DNA of 64,000 nucleotides from Hyalangium versicolor (lineage in GTDB: Bacteria > Myxococcota > Myxococcia > Myxococcales > Myxococcaceae). A program made the position numbers and the translations under genes. Positions 34,519 to 43,201 of this stretch are shown piece after piece. Below the pieces are notes generated by a model. The model did not search any database. It was not told the origin of the DNA and saw only the letters and a program-made list of their open reading frames with translations. How positions within the stretch are numbered: position 1 is the stretch's first letter; each line of letters begins with the position of its first letter. The stretch covers positions 461,432 through 525,431 of the forward strand of contig NZ_JAHXBF010000006.1 in the NCBI RefSeq assembly GCF_020103695.1. Direction: 5' to 3'.

Positions 34519-34722
34519 CTACGCGTTGGCCGTGGCCGAGTACGACAGCTCCAGCCCGTTGCCATTCACCTTCATGCGCGGCTTCGACAGCCAGTGGCAC
34601 TTCGTGCAGTAGCTGTGGGCTCCCGCCGGTGTCGCGCGGATGGTCACCTCACCCCCGCACACCAGACACCCCGAAGGCAGCGTGAACTCAGCGAACCGCT
34701 CGCCGTTGATCTCTGGAATCAT
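34519..34722 (-). CDS. Small zinc-ribbon-like protein
   Basis: About 67 residues from the ATG at 34722 (AAAGG just upstream); the frame is open to 34785. SGCLVCGGEVTIRATPAG ... YCTKCHWLSKP gives two CxxC pairs, a zinc-ribbon pattern. Short C-terminal beta segment (MKVNGNGLELSYS). No signal peptide. Family unknown. Confidence 0.65.
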   Translation of the reverse strand: MIPEINGERFAEFTLPSGCLVCGGEVTIRATPAGAHSYCTKCHWLSKPRMKVNGNGLELSYSATANA

Positions 34723-34886
34723 CATGCCTTTGACGTAACGCAGATTTCGCGCATCACAAGTCGGCTTCATCCGCCGGCTGCCCACCCAAGAGCAGCCGGC
34801 CAGGCGAGCCCGCCTGAAGTCCTTACAGTCCTGCTCCTAACGGCCGCTCGCCGACACTGCAAACCCCTGAAACGCTTCACGCGGGT

Positions 34887-34902
34887 TGGCACGCGTCTTT
34901 CA
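34887..34902 (+). promoter_or_regulatory. Candidate sigma-54 promoter
   Basis: TGGCAC-GCGTC-TTTCA matches the -24/-12 consensus TGGCAC-N5-TTGCA with one mismatch (TTT for TTG) and the exact spacing. It lies 31 bases before the ATG of the small gene at 34933. Myxobacteria use many sigma-54 promoters. Confidence 0.5.
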
Positions 34903-34932
34903 AGCAAAGTGTTCACGAGGGGGAAGGGGCGG

Positions 34933-35154
34933 ATGGCGGACATCGAGCACGTGGTGCTCCTGCGCGATCGACGCGGATGGAGCGTGAAGGTCCTCATGAG
35001 GGAGGGTGGCTCCCGGCGCTACCGCTATGCCAGCGAGGCCCAGGCACGCTTCTTCGCAGCCGTGTTCGAGCTGGGGCCTCGGACGCTGCCTGCCAGCGCT
35101 CGCAAGCGCAAACGGGCCCGGACAGCCACACTCGGGGTGGAGGCTCCGGGCTAG
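34933..35154 (+). CDS. Small basic protein of unknown function
   Basis: 73 residues after a GGGAAGGGG site. MADIEHVVLLRDRRGWSVKVLMREGG then YRYASEAQARFFAAVF; the tail is a run of Lys/Arg (ARKRKRART). Predicted cytoplasmic, possibly nucleic-acid binding because of charge only. A possible sigma-54 promoter precedes it and a hairpin terminator follows, so it is likely monocistronic. Confidence 0.68.
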   Translation: MADIEHVVLLRDRRGWSVKVLMREGGSRRYRYASEAQARFFAAVFELGPRTLPASARKRKRARTATLGVEAPG

Positions 35155-35163
35155 CCCGGCCGC

Positions 35164-35187
35164 GAAGCCACCGGTCGGCGGCTTTCT
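35164..35187 (+). terminator. Weak hairpin terminator
   Basis: GAAGCC (35164–35169) pairs with GGCTTT, with inner CCG/CGG, followed by CTACT. Short and weak U tract. Confidence 0.45.
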
Positions 35188-35241
35188 ACTACCCATGCGG
35201 GCGGGTTTCGGAGAGGCTGCACATGTTCGTAGGAGATGACC

Positions 35242-35523
35242 ATGAGCGACGCTTCCAAGCCCTTCATTCTTCCGCCCCACCGTGAGCAGGTCACCCTGGA
35301 GCCTGATCCCGCAGGCCGTTGGTCCGACAAGTTCCCGGACATGATCGGCTACAAGAACCAGGGCGGTGGCAAGGTCCCCGCTGACTTCGCCTGGAACACC
35401 AATCCCAAGCAGTTCCAGGAGGAGATGACGCCGGAGACGCTTGCGCGCAGCTACCAGCGCCTGCGCACCCTCCCGCCCACGGCCGCCAGGCCGCAGCTGC
35501 CCGAGGGCGACAAGAAGCCGTAG
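35242..35523 (+). CDS. Small hypothetical protein
   Basis: 93 residues from the ATG at 35242; the TAGGAG site six bases upstream fits this ATG better than the one at 35236. Starts MSDASKPFILPPHREQVTLEP and is Pro-, Gln- and charge-rich, with VPADFAWNTNPKQFQEEM in the middle. No signal peptide or recognised domain. Convergent with the large helical gene, 14 bases away. Confidence 0.72.
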   Translation: MSDASKPFILPPHREQVTLEPDPAGRWSDKFPDMIGYKNQGGGKVPADFAWNTNPKQFQEEMTPETLARSYQRLRTLPPTAARPQLPEGDKKP

Positions 35524-35537
35524 ATTTCGGCAGTGCC

Positions 35538-36713
35538 TCAGTGGAACGGGAGCGCCGCGAGCTGCTCCCGGAACTGATCGAGCGTCTCGCGCACCGCCTG
35601 CTCTTCCAGACCTTCGGCGGCCGCGCGGCGGCTCTTGCGCACGAAGGCGTCGAAGGTGGCCGAGCGCCCGTAGATCGCGCCCGCTCCGTCCAGTGCCGCC
35701 TGAAGCACCCGCTCGGCTCCCCGGGAGCTCAGGTGCAGGTGCATGGAGATCTGCTCGAGCTGCGCATTGCAGGCGCTCCACGCCGCGCGGTCGTGCCCCG
35801 TGAGCACCTGCGTGGTGAGCTGCTCGATGATTCGCTCCAGCTCCGCCAGGAAGGGCTGCACCCGCCGCGGCAGCTCCTCGGCGGCCACCGGGCCCGCGCC
35901 CGCCACCTTCTGCAACTGCTCGCGCAACTCCACCAGCAGCCGCTTGTCCCGCGTGCGCAGGGTCAGCGAGGCTGGCATCGTCGCGAACGAGCCCAGGCTC
36001 TCGGCCACCTGACGCGTGAGCCCCGCCATGCCCTCGGGCGCCGTGCGAGCCACGCGCTCCAGCTTGCCCTGCAGCGAGCGGCGCAGATCCACCAGAGCGC
36101 CTCGCAGCGCCGCCGCCGCCGCCATCTGCACCCCGTAGCCCGGGACGACCTCCTCGCGGCTCACGTCCTCGAAGGCCGCCGCCGTCAGGTACACCATGTC
36201 CCCGATGCGCGAGCGGAAGTCCATGCGCGAGGATTGCAGCTCCGTCATCAGCTCCCAGCGGTCCGTTACCACCTCCGGGCGGCGCACCCGCTCGCCCAGC
36301 TCCGCCACCCGCCGCGCCAATTGCTCCGCGTTCTTCTGGAAGACGACCTCCGCCTCTTGCGAGAGCCGCTCGTCCGCGCTCGCGGGCAGGGGCCTCCAGC
36401 CGCTGTCCGCGCCCGCCGAGCGCTCCGGTGCCGGGAACTCCTTGCGGATGACCGCGATGAGGTGGTTCACGTCCACCAGTGTGTCGCGCAGGGCTGGCGC
36501 CATCGTCTCCCACAGCGACAGGTCCGCCCCGTCCGCCTGCTCGGCCGTGGTGGGCTCGTACTTGACGATGTTGAGGTGGCTCAGCTGGTCGATGGCCACC
36601 GCGGCCGCCTCGTATACACGCTCCAGGCGCTCGGCGAGGTGGCGGTCCGTCAGGGACTCGAGCAGCGCCTGAAGGCGCTCGGGTAGGGCTTCGGGGGACG
36701 TTCGGGCTTTCAC
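35538..36713 (-). CDS. Large helical hypothetical protein
   Basis: 391 residues, almost all alpha-helical with heptad-like stretches (LARRVAELGERVRR; ALVDLRRSLQGKLERV; LLVELREQLQKVAG). No signal, no membrane segments. It may be a coiled-coil scaffold or a helical bundle similar to bacterial signalling proteins, but no known family is recognised. Standalone, with 124 bases to the divergent alpha-2-macroglobulin gene. Confidence 0.75.
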   Translation of the reverse strand: MKARTSPEALPERLQALLESLTDRHLAERLERVYEAAAVAIDQLSHLNIVKYEPTTAEQADGADLSLWETMAPALRDTLVDVNHLIAVIRKEFPAPERSAGADSGWRPLPASADERLSQEAEVVFQKNAEQLARRVAELGERVRRPEVVTDRWELMTELQSSRMDFRSRIGDMVYLTAAAFEDVSREEVVPGYGVQMAAAAALRGALVDLRRSLQGKLERVARTAPEGMAGLTRQVAESLGSFATMPASLTLRTRDKRLLVELREQLQKVAGAGPVAAEELPRRVQPFLAELERIIEQLTTQVLTGHDRAAWSACNAQLEQISMHLHLSSRGAERVLQAALDGAGAIYGRSATFDAFVRKSRRAAAEGLEEQAVRETLDQFREQLAALPFH

Positions 36714-36837
36714 TCGAGGGGAGACGCTAGCGCAGATCCGGGGAAACCCCTCGATTCATACTCCCGGGAGCCCCGAGGCGGGCGGGCAGGCACTCCGGCT
36801 TCGACTCAGCATAGAGTGGGCCCGTGGGGAGGAAGAC

Positions 36838-39800
36838 ATGACCGTCCGGTCCCGCCGCCGGCTCATTGCTGGCGGCATTGGAGTGGCACTCGTCGGAGTC
36901 GTACTGGCCATCGCCAGCTCTCAGGTGTGCCTGTCCGCATGGCTCTTCCAGGGAGTGAAGGTGCCGCAGTGCCCGGATGGGCGCTGGAGGCAGACCGCGG
37001 GCGTAGCGGTGGATGGGCTCGCCCGCGAGCGCTCCGGCATCGTCCGGGTTTGGGCCATGGCGCACGGCGTCGGCAAGCCCCATGGCGAGGAGCTCCTGTC
37101 GCGTGTCCGGCGCCTCGAGGCCCAGCTCGTGCTGCTGGATGCCGCGGGCCAGGAGACGCCGCTCAAGCCCGAGAAGAAGTGGGAGCCGTACGACGACGAT
37201 GGGCAGATCTACACCTCGGTGAAGCTGCCCGCGTTGCCGGATGGAGACTACCGGCTGCGCGCCCGGGTGGAGACTCCGCTGGGCACGGACTCCGTGGAGG
37301 TGGCGCTGCCGCTGTATGCGCCCGCGCGCATCCATGTCCTCACCGATCGGCCCCTGTACGAGCCCGGCCACCGCGTGCAGTTCCGCGCTCTGGCGCTGCG
37401 GACCAAGGATCTGTCTCCCCTGGACGGACGCCCGGGCACGTGGAGCATCGTGGATCCCTCCGGCGAGGTGGTGCTGGAGGAGCGTGCTCCCGCAGGGCCC
37501 TGGGGCGTGGTGGCCGGTGCCTTTCCGCTGGATCGCGGTGCTCCCGCGGGCACGTGGCAAGTGCGCTGGGTGAGCGGGACGGCCAGCGGCGAAGCTTCCT
37601 TCAGGGTGGAGCCCTTCACCTTGCCGCGCTTCCGGGTGGAGGCCTCCAGTCCTCGAGCCTTCTGGCGCGCGGGCGAGCAGCCCACCGTCGAGGGGCAGGT
37701 GGTCTACAGCTCTGGGGCTCCCGTGGCGGGTGCGCAGGTGGCGCTCGCGTGGAACCACGCGGGTGAGTGGCCGCCTCCCTCGGAGTGGTTCGAGGGCGGC
37801 GGCCTGCCCACTCAGGTGAAGACGGATGTGGCGGGGCGCTTCCGGGTGAGCCTGCCTCGGGTGCCCGAGGATCTTCGGGGCAACGTGACGCTCTCCGCTG
37901 TGCTGACGGCCACCGATCCCGCTGGAGACGCGGTGCGTGGCGATGTAGCGCTGATGCTCTCCGAGGATGCGCTCGCGGTCTCCTCCGTGACGGAGGTGGA
38001 GGGCGGGCTCGTGGGGAACTACAGCAACCGGGTGTACCTGCGCGCCACCACGGCGGACGGCCAGGTGCTCCCGGGCGCCGAGCTCACCGTGAAGCGTGCA
38101 TGGGATCCGAAGGATCCGGGAGTGAACGCGGTGGCGGACGAGGATGGTGTGGCGGCCCTGCAGTTCGATCCCGGCGTGGCCGTCAATGTCGTCGTGCCCG
38201 CGATGCCTGTGCGCCGCAAGCTGGTCTCGGCCCCGGTGGAGCTCTCCAGCTCGACCGACCTGCTCAGCGAGGATCAGGAGACATCCTTGGAGGATCAGGT
38301 GGCCCTGGAGCGGTGGGCGCCTGCTTTCTTCCCTTGTGCGCGCTTCGTCACGCCCGACATCGGAGCGGCCCACGAAGAGCTGGCGGTGCGGGTCGGCTCC
38401 AATGGCTCGGTTGTGGATGTGGTGGGTGGGCGCGGGCGGCTTGCTGGCTGTCTGGCCGAGGTGGCTCGGGGCCGGACGTTGCCTTCCGGCCGCGAGCGCA
38501 TGCTGGCGTTGAACGTCCGCGTCATGGATCCCCAACTGCCCATGCTGGAGGTGTCCGCCGAGGCCGCCATGGACGAGCCTTCGAGCATCCAGGCGGTGCT
38601 CGGTGAGGTGGCGCTCGATGCGCGCTCGTGCCTGCCGCCGAAGCTCTCGGAGGAGGCCGTGCTGCCCGCCACGCTCCGGTGGCGGATCCGGGCCGACAAG
38701 CCGGAGGTGGAGGTGGGCTGGGTGCCCGTTCGGAAGCAGGAAGGCGAGGCCGTGCTCTCCGCGACGGTGCTCTCCTGCATCCAGGCCCGCTTCGCGCGTG
38801 TGTCGCTCCAGCACGTGCAGAATCAGGAGGATGAGGAGGAGGACGCTCCCAGCAAACATCCGGATGCGATGGGAGTGGCGCACCTCACCGCCTCGCCCGG
38901 TGCAAGTGAAGCGAGAGAGGGCCGGCCCCAGGACACCACGCGGCTCGGCTATGAGCTGCTGGTGAGCGCCCGGGTGGAGGGCAAGGACAGCGGCTCGACG
39001 AAGCTCTTCCTGTCTCCCGCGCAGCTTCCTTCCCAGCGGCTGCGTGCCACGCCGGGCCTGGCACGTGCCGGGGATGAGGTGCGCGTGGAGTTGCTGCGCG
39101 GCCCCGGCTTCACGGGCACACTGCCGAAGACACTCTCCCTGCAGGTCGGCACCAAGTGGCTGGAGAGCAAGGTGGATCCGAAGGCTCGCGCGGCGAGCTT
39201 CAGCCTGCCCGTGGACTTCGAGGGCTGGGCCCAGGTGCAGTGGGACTCGGCGATCGCTCGCGTCTACGTGGCTCCCCGCGCGCAGCTCTCCGTGGAGGTG
39301 GCTCCGGAGAAGCCCGCCTACGCGCCGGGAGAGGTGGCTCGGCTGCTGCTGCACACCCGCGTGGATGGAAAGGAGGGCCCCGCGGCCGTGGGCCTCTTCG
39401 GCGTGGATGAGGGGTTGGCGCAGCTCGCGCCCCTGCCCGGGCCCACGGCGCTGGCGAGCCTGCGGCCCGCGCCCACCCTGGCCAGCCCGGCTTTCGGAGT
39501 GCTGGATGGACAGGCGCTCGCCATGGGGCGCATTCGCGGCGCCCAGGCGGCGGCGGCGGCCCTGCTGCGTGTCAGCTCGGTGCCGACGATCGAGGACGCG
39601 GAACCGTCCCTGTCCGCGAGCGCCCAGGGCACCTTCGAGCCCACCGTGGAGCTGACGGAGCCCTTCTACCGGGTGCTCGCCGAGCTGACGTCGCAGGTGC
39701 GGGCCTGGGAGGAGAAGGCTCCCGAAGGGGAGACGCTGAGCCCCGAGGCCATGGCGAAGATGTGGGATCAGGCGCTGGTGGCCTGCGAGAAGCGCGGAGA

Positions 39801-39957
39801 GTCCGTGACGGATGGGTACGGGCGCCGCCTGAGGTTGTCACGGCTGCCTGCGGATCTGCTCGCCCTCACCGATCCGCGGATGGTGGTGGTGGGTGGTACG
39901 CGGTTGTCCGAGGACGTCGAGAACTGGGGCGCTTGGGTCGCCCGGGAGGCGCCATGA
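36838..39957 (+). CDS. Alpha-2-macroglobulin-like protein, N-terminal half
   Basis: 1039 residues. Hydrophobic anchor (LIAGGIGVALVGVVLAIASS) followed by macroglobulin domains. The MG2 hallmark ILTDRPLYEPGHRVQFRALAL lies near residue 168, and MG3/MG4-like beta domains continue (TLPRFRVEASSPRAFWRAGE; LYAR-like NRVYLRATTADGQVLPGAEL). Between about 500 and 690 lies a different domain with paired cysteines (FFPCARFV, GCLAEVARG, RSCLPPKL, LSCIQARF) resembling the AgmX/PglI C-terminal domain of myxobacteria. Later MG-type segments follow (LSVEVAPEKPAYAPGEVARLLLH). The thioester half is in the next gene, whose ATG overlaps this stop. Likely traps or inhibits foreign proteases at the cell surface. Confidence 0.9.
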   Translation: MTVRSRRRLIAGGIGVALVGVVLAIASSQVCLSAWLFQGVKVPQCPDGRWRQTAGVAVDGLARERSGIVRVWAMAHGVGKPHGEELLSRVRRLEAQLVLLDAAGQETPLKPEKKWEPYDDDGQIYTSVKLPALPDGDYRLRARVETPLGTDSVEVALPLYAPARIHVLTDRPLYEPGHRVQFRALALRTKDLSPLDGRPGTWSIVDPSGEVVLEERAPAGPWGVVAGAFPLDRGAPAGTWQVRWVSGTASGEASFRVEPFTLPRFRVEASSPRAFWRAGEQPTVEGQVVYSSGAPVAGAQVALAWNHAGEWPPPSEWFEGGGLPTQVKTDVAGRFRVSLPRVPEDLRGNVTLSAVLTATDPAGDAVRGDVALMLSEDALAVSSVTEVEGGLVGNYSNRVYLRATTADGQVLPGAELTVKRAWDPKDPGVNAVADEDGVAALQFDPGVAVNVVVPAMPVRRKLVSAPVELSSSTDLLSEDQETSLEDQVALERWAPAFFPCARFVTPDIGAAHEELAVRVGSNGSVVDVVGGRGRLAGCLAEVARGRTLPSGRERMLALNVRVMDPQLPMLEVSAEAAMDEPSSIQAVLGEVALDARSCLPPKLSEEAVLPATLRWRIRADKPEVEVGWVPVRKQEGEAVLSATVLSCIQARFARVSLQHVQNQEDEEEDAPSKHPDAMGVAHLTASPGASEAREGRPQDTTRLGYELLVSARVEGKDSGSTKLFLSPAQLPSQRLRATPGLARAGDEVRVELLRGPGFTGTLPKTLSLQVGTKWLESKVDPKARAASFSLPVDFEGWAQVQWDSAIARVYVAPRAQLSVEVAPEKPAYAPGEVARLLLHTRVDGKEGPAAVGLFGVDEGLAQLAPLPGPTALASLRPAPTLASPAFGVLDGQALAMGRIRGAQAAAAALLRVSSVPTIEDAEPSLSASAQGTFEPTVELTEPFYRVLAELTSQVRAWEEKAPEGETLSPEAMAKMWDQALVACEKRGESVTDGYGRRLRLSRLPADLLALTDPRMVVVGGTRLSEDVENWGAWVAREAP

Positions 39958-42317
39958 AGCGCGCACTGCTCGTGGTTGGAATCTTGCTGGTGGGCATGGT
40001 GCTGGGCGCCGTCATGACCAGCACCATGCGGCTCGCCGCACCGATGGCCGCGACGCAGGAGGCCGCATATGGCTCCATGGTGACGGCCGCTCCCGCGGTG
40101 CCAGCTCCTGAACCCATGTCCGCTGTCACCGAAGAAGCGGAGGCGGCCCCTGGTGGAGGGGGTGCCGCCGATCGCAGCGAGATGAAGGCCAAGAAGCGCG
40201 GGGGGCTCGTTCTGGGCGTCAAGGGGAGTGGCTTCATGTCCCTGGGTGGGGAGCTGGCGCAGAAAGAGGACTCCGAGGGAGGCGAGCAGGACGCATCTGC
40301 ATCCGCATCCGCCCCGAGCCGTGCTTGGTTCCCCGAGACGTTCCTCTTCGAGCCGTTGGTGGTGACGGATGGGGCCGGGCAGGCGACGGTGCCGGTGAAG
40401 GTGCCGGACCGGTTGACGCGGTGGCGGGTGCTGGCGCTGGCGCACTCGCGCTCGGGTGCACAGGCGGGGGCGGTGACGAGCTTCGCGGGCACGTTGCCCA
40501 CCTATGTGGATCCGGTGGTGCCGGCCTTCCTGCGCTCGGGAGACTCGGTGCGCCTGCCCGTGCAGGTGGTGAACACCACGGGCGCCGCGGTGGAGCAGGC
40601 GCTGAAGCTGGAGGCGGACGGCGCGGTGGTGGAGGGCGGTGGCTCTCGCACCGTGAGGGTGCCGGCCCAGGGCAGTGTGGTGGCGTACGTGACGGTGAAG
40701 GCCACCCGGCCAGGCCCCGTCTCCGTGCGGGCCTCGCTGGGCTCGACGGATGCGGTGGTTCGCGGCTTCGACGTGATGCCCACGGGCCGGCCGGTGAGTC
40801 AGACGCGCGGGGGCTCGCTTGCGGCACCTCGTACGCTCACCCTGGAGGGCCCCGTGGAGGTAGAGCAGGGCAGCGAGCGGGTGCGGCTGCTGGTGTACCC
40901 CGGGGCCCTGGGCGTGCTGCGCGCGGAGCTGGCCGCGGCCGTGGGGCGCGGAGGGTTGGCGGAGGATGCCTATGCGCTGCTGTTGGCGGGGCGAGCGCCC
41001 GCGTTGCTGAAGACGCTTGGGGAGACGGCGGATGGGGAGGCACTCAAGGCCATGGCCTCTGTCTCCGGGCAGCGGGTGCTGAGGGCCTCTCGCACGCCGG
41101 ACGTGCCCACCGCGGCGCTGCTGGCGCAGGCGGCGCTCACGCATCCGGACAACCCGGTGCTGGCGAGGCTGGGAGAGCGCTTGTCCGCGCAGGTGGCCAA
41201 CGCCCAGCGTCCGGATGGCACGTGCCAGGGAGCCGATGGGTGGACGTTGCAGCGGCTGCTCGTGGCCACGGCGGACTGTGCGCAGGCGGTGCGTGCCGGT
41301 GCGGCGTTGTCCTCGGCGGGTAAGCAGCGCGCCGAGGCGTTCTCCGTGCGATCCATGGGGGCCTTCGAGCGGAACCTCTCACGGGTGCAGGACGGCTACA
41401 CGGCGGCGGCCATCCTGGCCAGCGGAGGGGTGACGGGTTCTCTCCAGGAGATGCTGCGCACGAAGGTGCGCGAGGCGCTGAAGACGCGCGAGGATGGCTC
41501 GGCGTACCTGCCAGTGGAGCAGGGCGTGATGCGCGCGGATGGGACGATGCCGGGTGAGGCGGAGGCCACGGCGTTGGCGGTGCTGGCGCTGGCGGGAGAC
41601 GCGAAGGCTCCGATGGCGGATCTGGGCACATCGCTGCTCGCGAGTTACCAGCCGGGGTGGGGGTGGGGGGATGGCCGGGCGAACCTCCTGTGCCTCCAGG
41701 CGGCGATGGCGCTCTTCTCGCAGCCGCTGCCCTCGCAGGTGCGCGTGGTGCTGGAGCGCGATGGGAAGACCGTGACGGAAGGGACCTTCGATGCGAAGGC
41801 TCTGCGTGACGTGCTGGCGCTGGAGGCCGCGTCGCCGGGCTCGGCGGGGGCGCACACGTGGACGGTGCGCGCGGAGCCTGCGGTGCCGGGGTTGGGTTAC
41901 TCGCTGGCGCTGAGCGCGTACGTGCCGTGGAAGGCGGAGAAGGGGCAGGGCCTGGAACTCGCGGTGAAGGCGCCGTCAGAGGCGAAGGTGGGGATGCCAG
42001 TGGATGTGTCGGTGCAGGCCGCGTCTCCGGCGGGCATGGCGCTCAAGTTGCGCTACGCGCTGCCAGCGGGTGTCAAGGTGGATACGCCGAGCCTCGCTCG
42101 GCTCGTGACGGATCGAAAGGTGTCCACATATGAGGTGGAGGATGGAGCGCTGACACTCTCGCTTCCGCCGAGAGGGGCGGGCGAGCCGTTCCAGGCCAGC
42201 TTCCGGGTGGTGCCCACGTTGGCGGGGACGCTGCAGGGCGGGGCCTCCAGCCTGTTCCCGGCGAGCCGGCCGGACCTCGTCTCGTACGTGCCACCTTCCC
42301 AGTGGACGGTGCGCTGA
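39954..42317 (+). CDS. Alpha-2-macroglobulin-like protein, C-terminal half (no thioester)
   Basis: 787 residues. Hydrophobic N-terminus (LLVVGILLVGMVLGAVMTS), then the A2M-family segment AWFPETFLFEPLVVTDGAG near residue 123. The TED-like alpha-barrel runs about 290–580. The thioester CGEQ motif is not found: where PxGCxEQ would be expected (about residue 317), the sequence is VYPGALGVLRAELAAAVG. So this is a non-thioester macroglobulin. The C-terminal receptor-binding-like beta domain ends VSYVPPSQWTVR. ATG overlaps the previous gene's stop by four bases, so both halves are made together; whether they assemble into one molecule is an inference. Confidence 0.9.
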   Translation: MKRALLVVGILLVGMVLGAVMTSTMRLAAPMAATQEAAYGSMVTAAPAVPAPEPMSAVTEEAEAAPGGGGAADRSEMKAKKRGGLVLGVKGSGFMSLGGELAQKEDSEGGEQDASASASAPSRAWFPETFLFEPLVVTDGAGQATVPVKVPDRLTRWRVLALAHSRSGAQAGAVTSFAGTLPTYVDPVVPAFLRSGDSVRLPVQVVNTTGAAVEQALKLEADGAVVEGGGSRTVRVPAQGSVVAYVTVKATRPGPVSVRASLGSTDAVVRGFDVMPTGRPVSQTRGGSLAAPRTLTLEGPVEVEQGSERVRLLVYPGALGVLRAELAAAVGRGGLAEDAYALLLAGRAPALLKTLGETADGEALKAMASVSGQRVLRASRTPDVPTAALLAQAALTHPDNPVLARLGERLSAQVANAQRPDGTCQGADGWTLQRLLVATADCAQAVRAGAALSSAGKQRAEAFSVRSMGAFERNLSRVQDGYTAAAILASGGVTGSLQEMLRTKVREALKTREDGSAYLPVEQGVMRADGTMPGEAEATALAVLALAGDAKAPMADLGTSLLASYQPGWGWGDGRANLLCLQAAMALFSQPLPSQVRVVLERDGKTVTEGTFDAKALRDVLALEAASPGSAGAHTWTVRAEPAVPGLGYSLALSAYVPWKAEKGQGLELAVKAPSEAKVGMPVDVSVQAASPAGMALKLRYALPAGVKVDTPSLARLVTDRKVSTYEVEDGALTLSLPPRGAGEPFQASFRVVPTLAGTLQGGASSLFPASRPDLVSYVPPSQWTVR

Positions 42318-42454
42318 GGGCGCGTCATTCGCAGAGTCATGGATGCCTATACGCGATAGAAGCGGGGCTCGTGAGGGTGTGGCTGCTGCGCTCTCGCCGC
42401 CGTCCACGCGCCTGCGCATGAGCCGCCGCTCCTGGGCCGGAGCATCGCTCGGGT

Positions 42455-43201
42455 TCAATTCTTGAGCCCGAGCAGGTGCTCCGCCAGGCTGACACCGCCT
42501 ACGAGCACGAGTCCGCCCAGCACGCCCAGCCACTGGCCACGCCCCTCCGAGGGAGTGGCCGTGCGCATCTCCGGCAGCAGGTCCGTGGCGCCGATGTAGA
42601 GGAACGTGCCGCTGGCGATGGCCAGGACGATGCCCTCGAGGTTCTGGACGAGGTGGCTGCCGAGCATCACCGCCGCGGCCCCCAGTGCCGCGGACAGCTG
42701 GACGAGGGAGAGCGCCGTCAGCGCTCGGGCACGCGAGAAGCCTGCGGCTCTCAGCAACGCGTAGTCGCCCACCTCCTGTGGCAGTTCGTGGGCGATGATG
42801 GCCAGTGCCGTGGCGATGCCGGCCTTCGGCGACACGAGGAAGGCCGCCGCCACCGCCGCGCCGTCTCCCACGTTGTGCAGCGCGTCCGAGGTCAGCAGTG
42901 CGGGCGGCAACGTTCGGGATTGGCTCCCGTGAGAGTCATGGTGGTGGTGCCCCATCAGCCACTCCGCCACGGCGAGCACCATGAAGCTGGCGAAGGCCCA
43001 ATGGAACGCGGACGGTCCCTCCGAGGCTACGGCCTCCGGTAGCAGCTCCAGGAACACCGCTGTCAGCAGGGCCCCGGCCGCGAAGCCAACGAACACCGCC
43101 AGGTGGCGCCGGAGCCACTGTTCGGAGAGCAGCCCGCCCGTCAGGCCCGCGAGTCCATCCGCGAGCACCGCGAGCCAGGTGTAGAGCGTCGCCCGCTCCA
43201 T
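42455..43201 (-). CDS. ZIP-family metal transporter
   Basis: 248 residues, eight hydrophobic segments. The histidine-rich loop GHHHHDSHGSQ between segments 3 and 4 and the metal-site helices SDALHNVGDGAA and AIIAHELPQEVGDYA are characteristic of ZIP zinc/iron importers. Its ATG abuts the stop of the alpha/beta hydrolase gene upstream on the same strand (no spacing), so the two are translated from one mRNA. Confidence 0.94.
   Translation of the reverse strand: MERATLYTWLAVLADGLAGLTGGLLSEQWLRRHLAVFVGFAAGALLTAVFLELLPEAVASEGPSAFHWAFASFMVLAVAEWLMGHHHHDSHGSQSRTLPPALLTSDALHNVGDGAAVAAAFLVSPKAGIATALAIIAHELPQEVGDYALLRAAGFSRARALTALSLVQLSAALGAAAVMLGSHLVQNLEGIVLAIASGTFLYIGATDLLPEMRTATPSEGRGQWLGVLGGLVLVGGVSLAEHLLGLKN

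Noticed and set aside
36727..39354. 875-codon minus-strand frame opposite the macroglobulin gene
   Set aside because: Antisense of a clear gene; no recognisable features.
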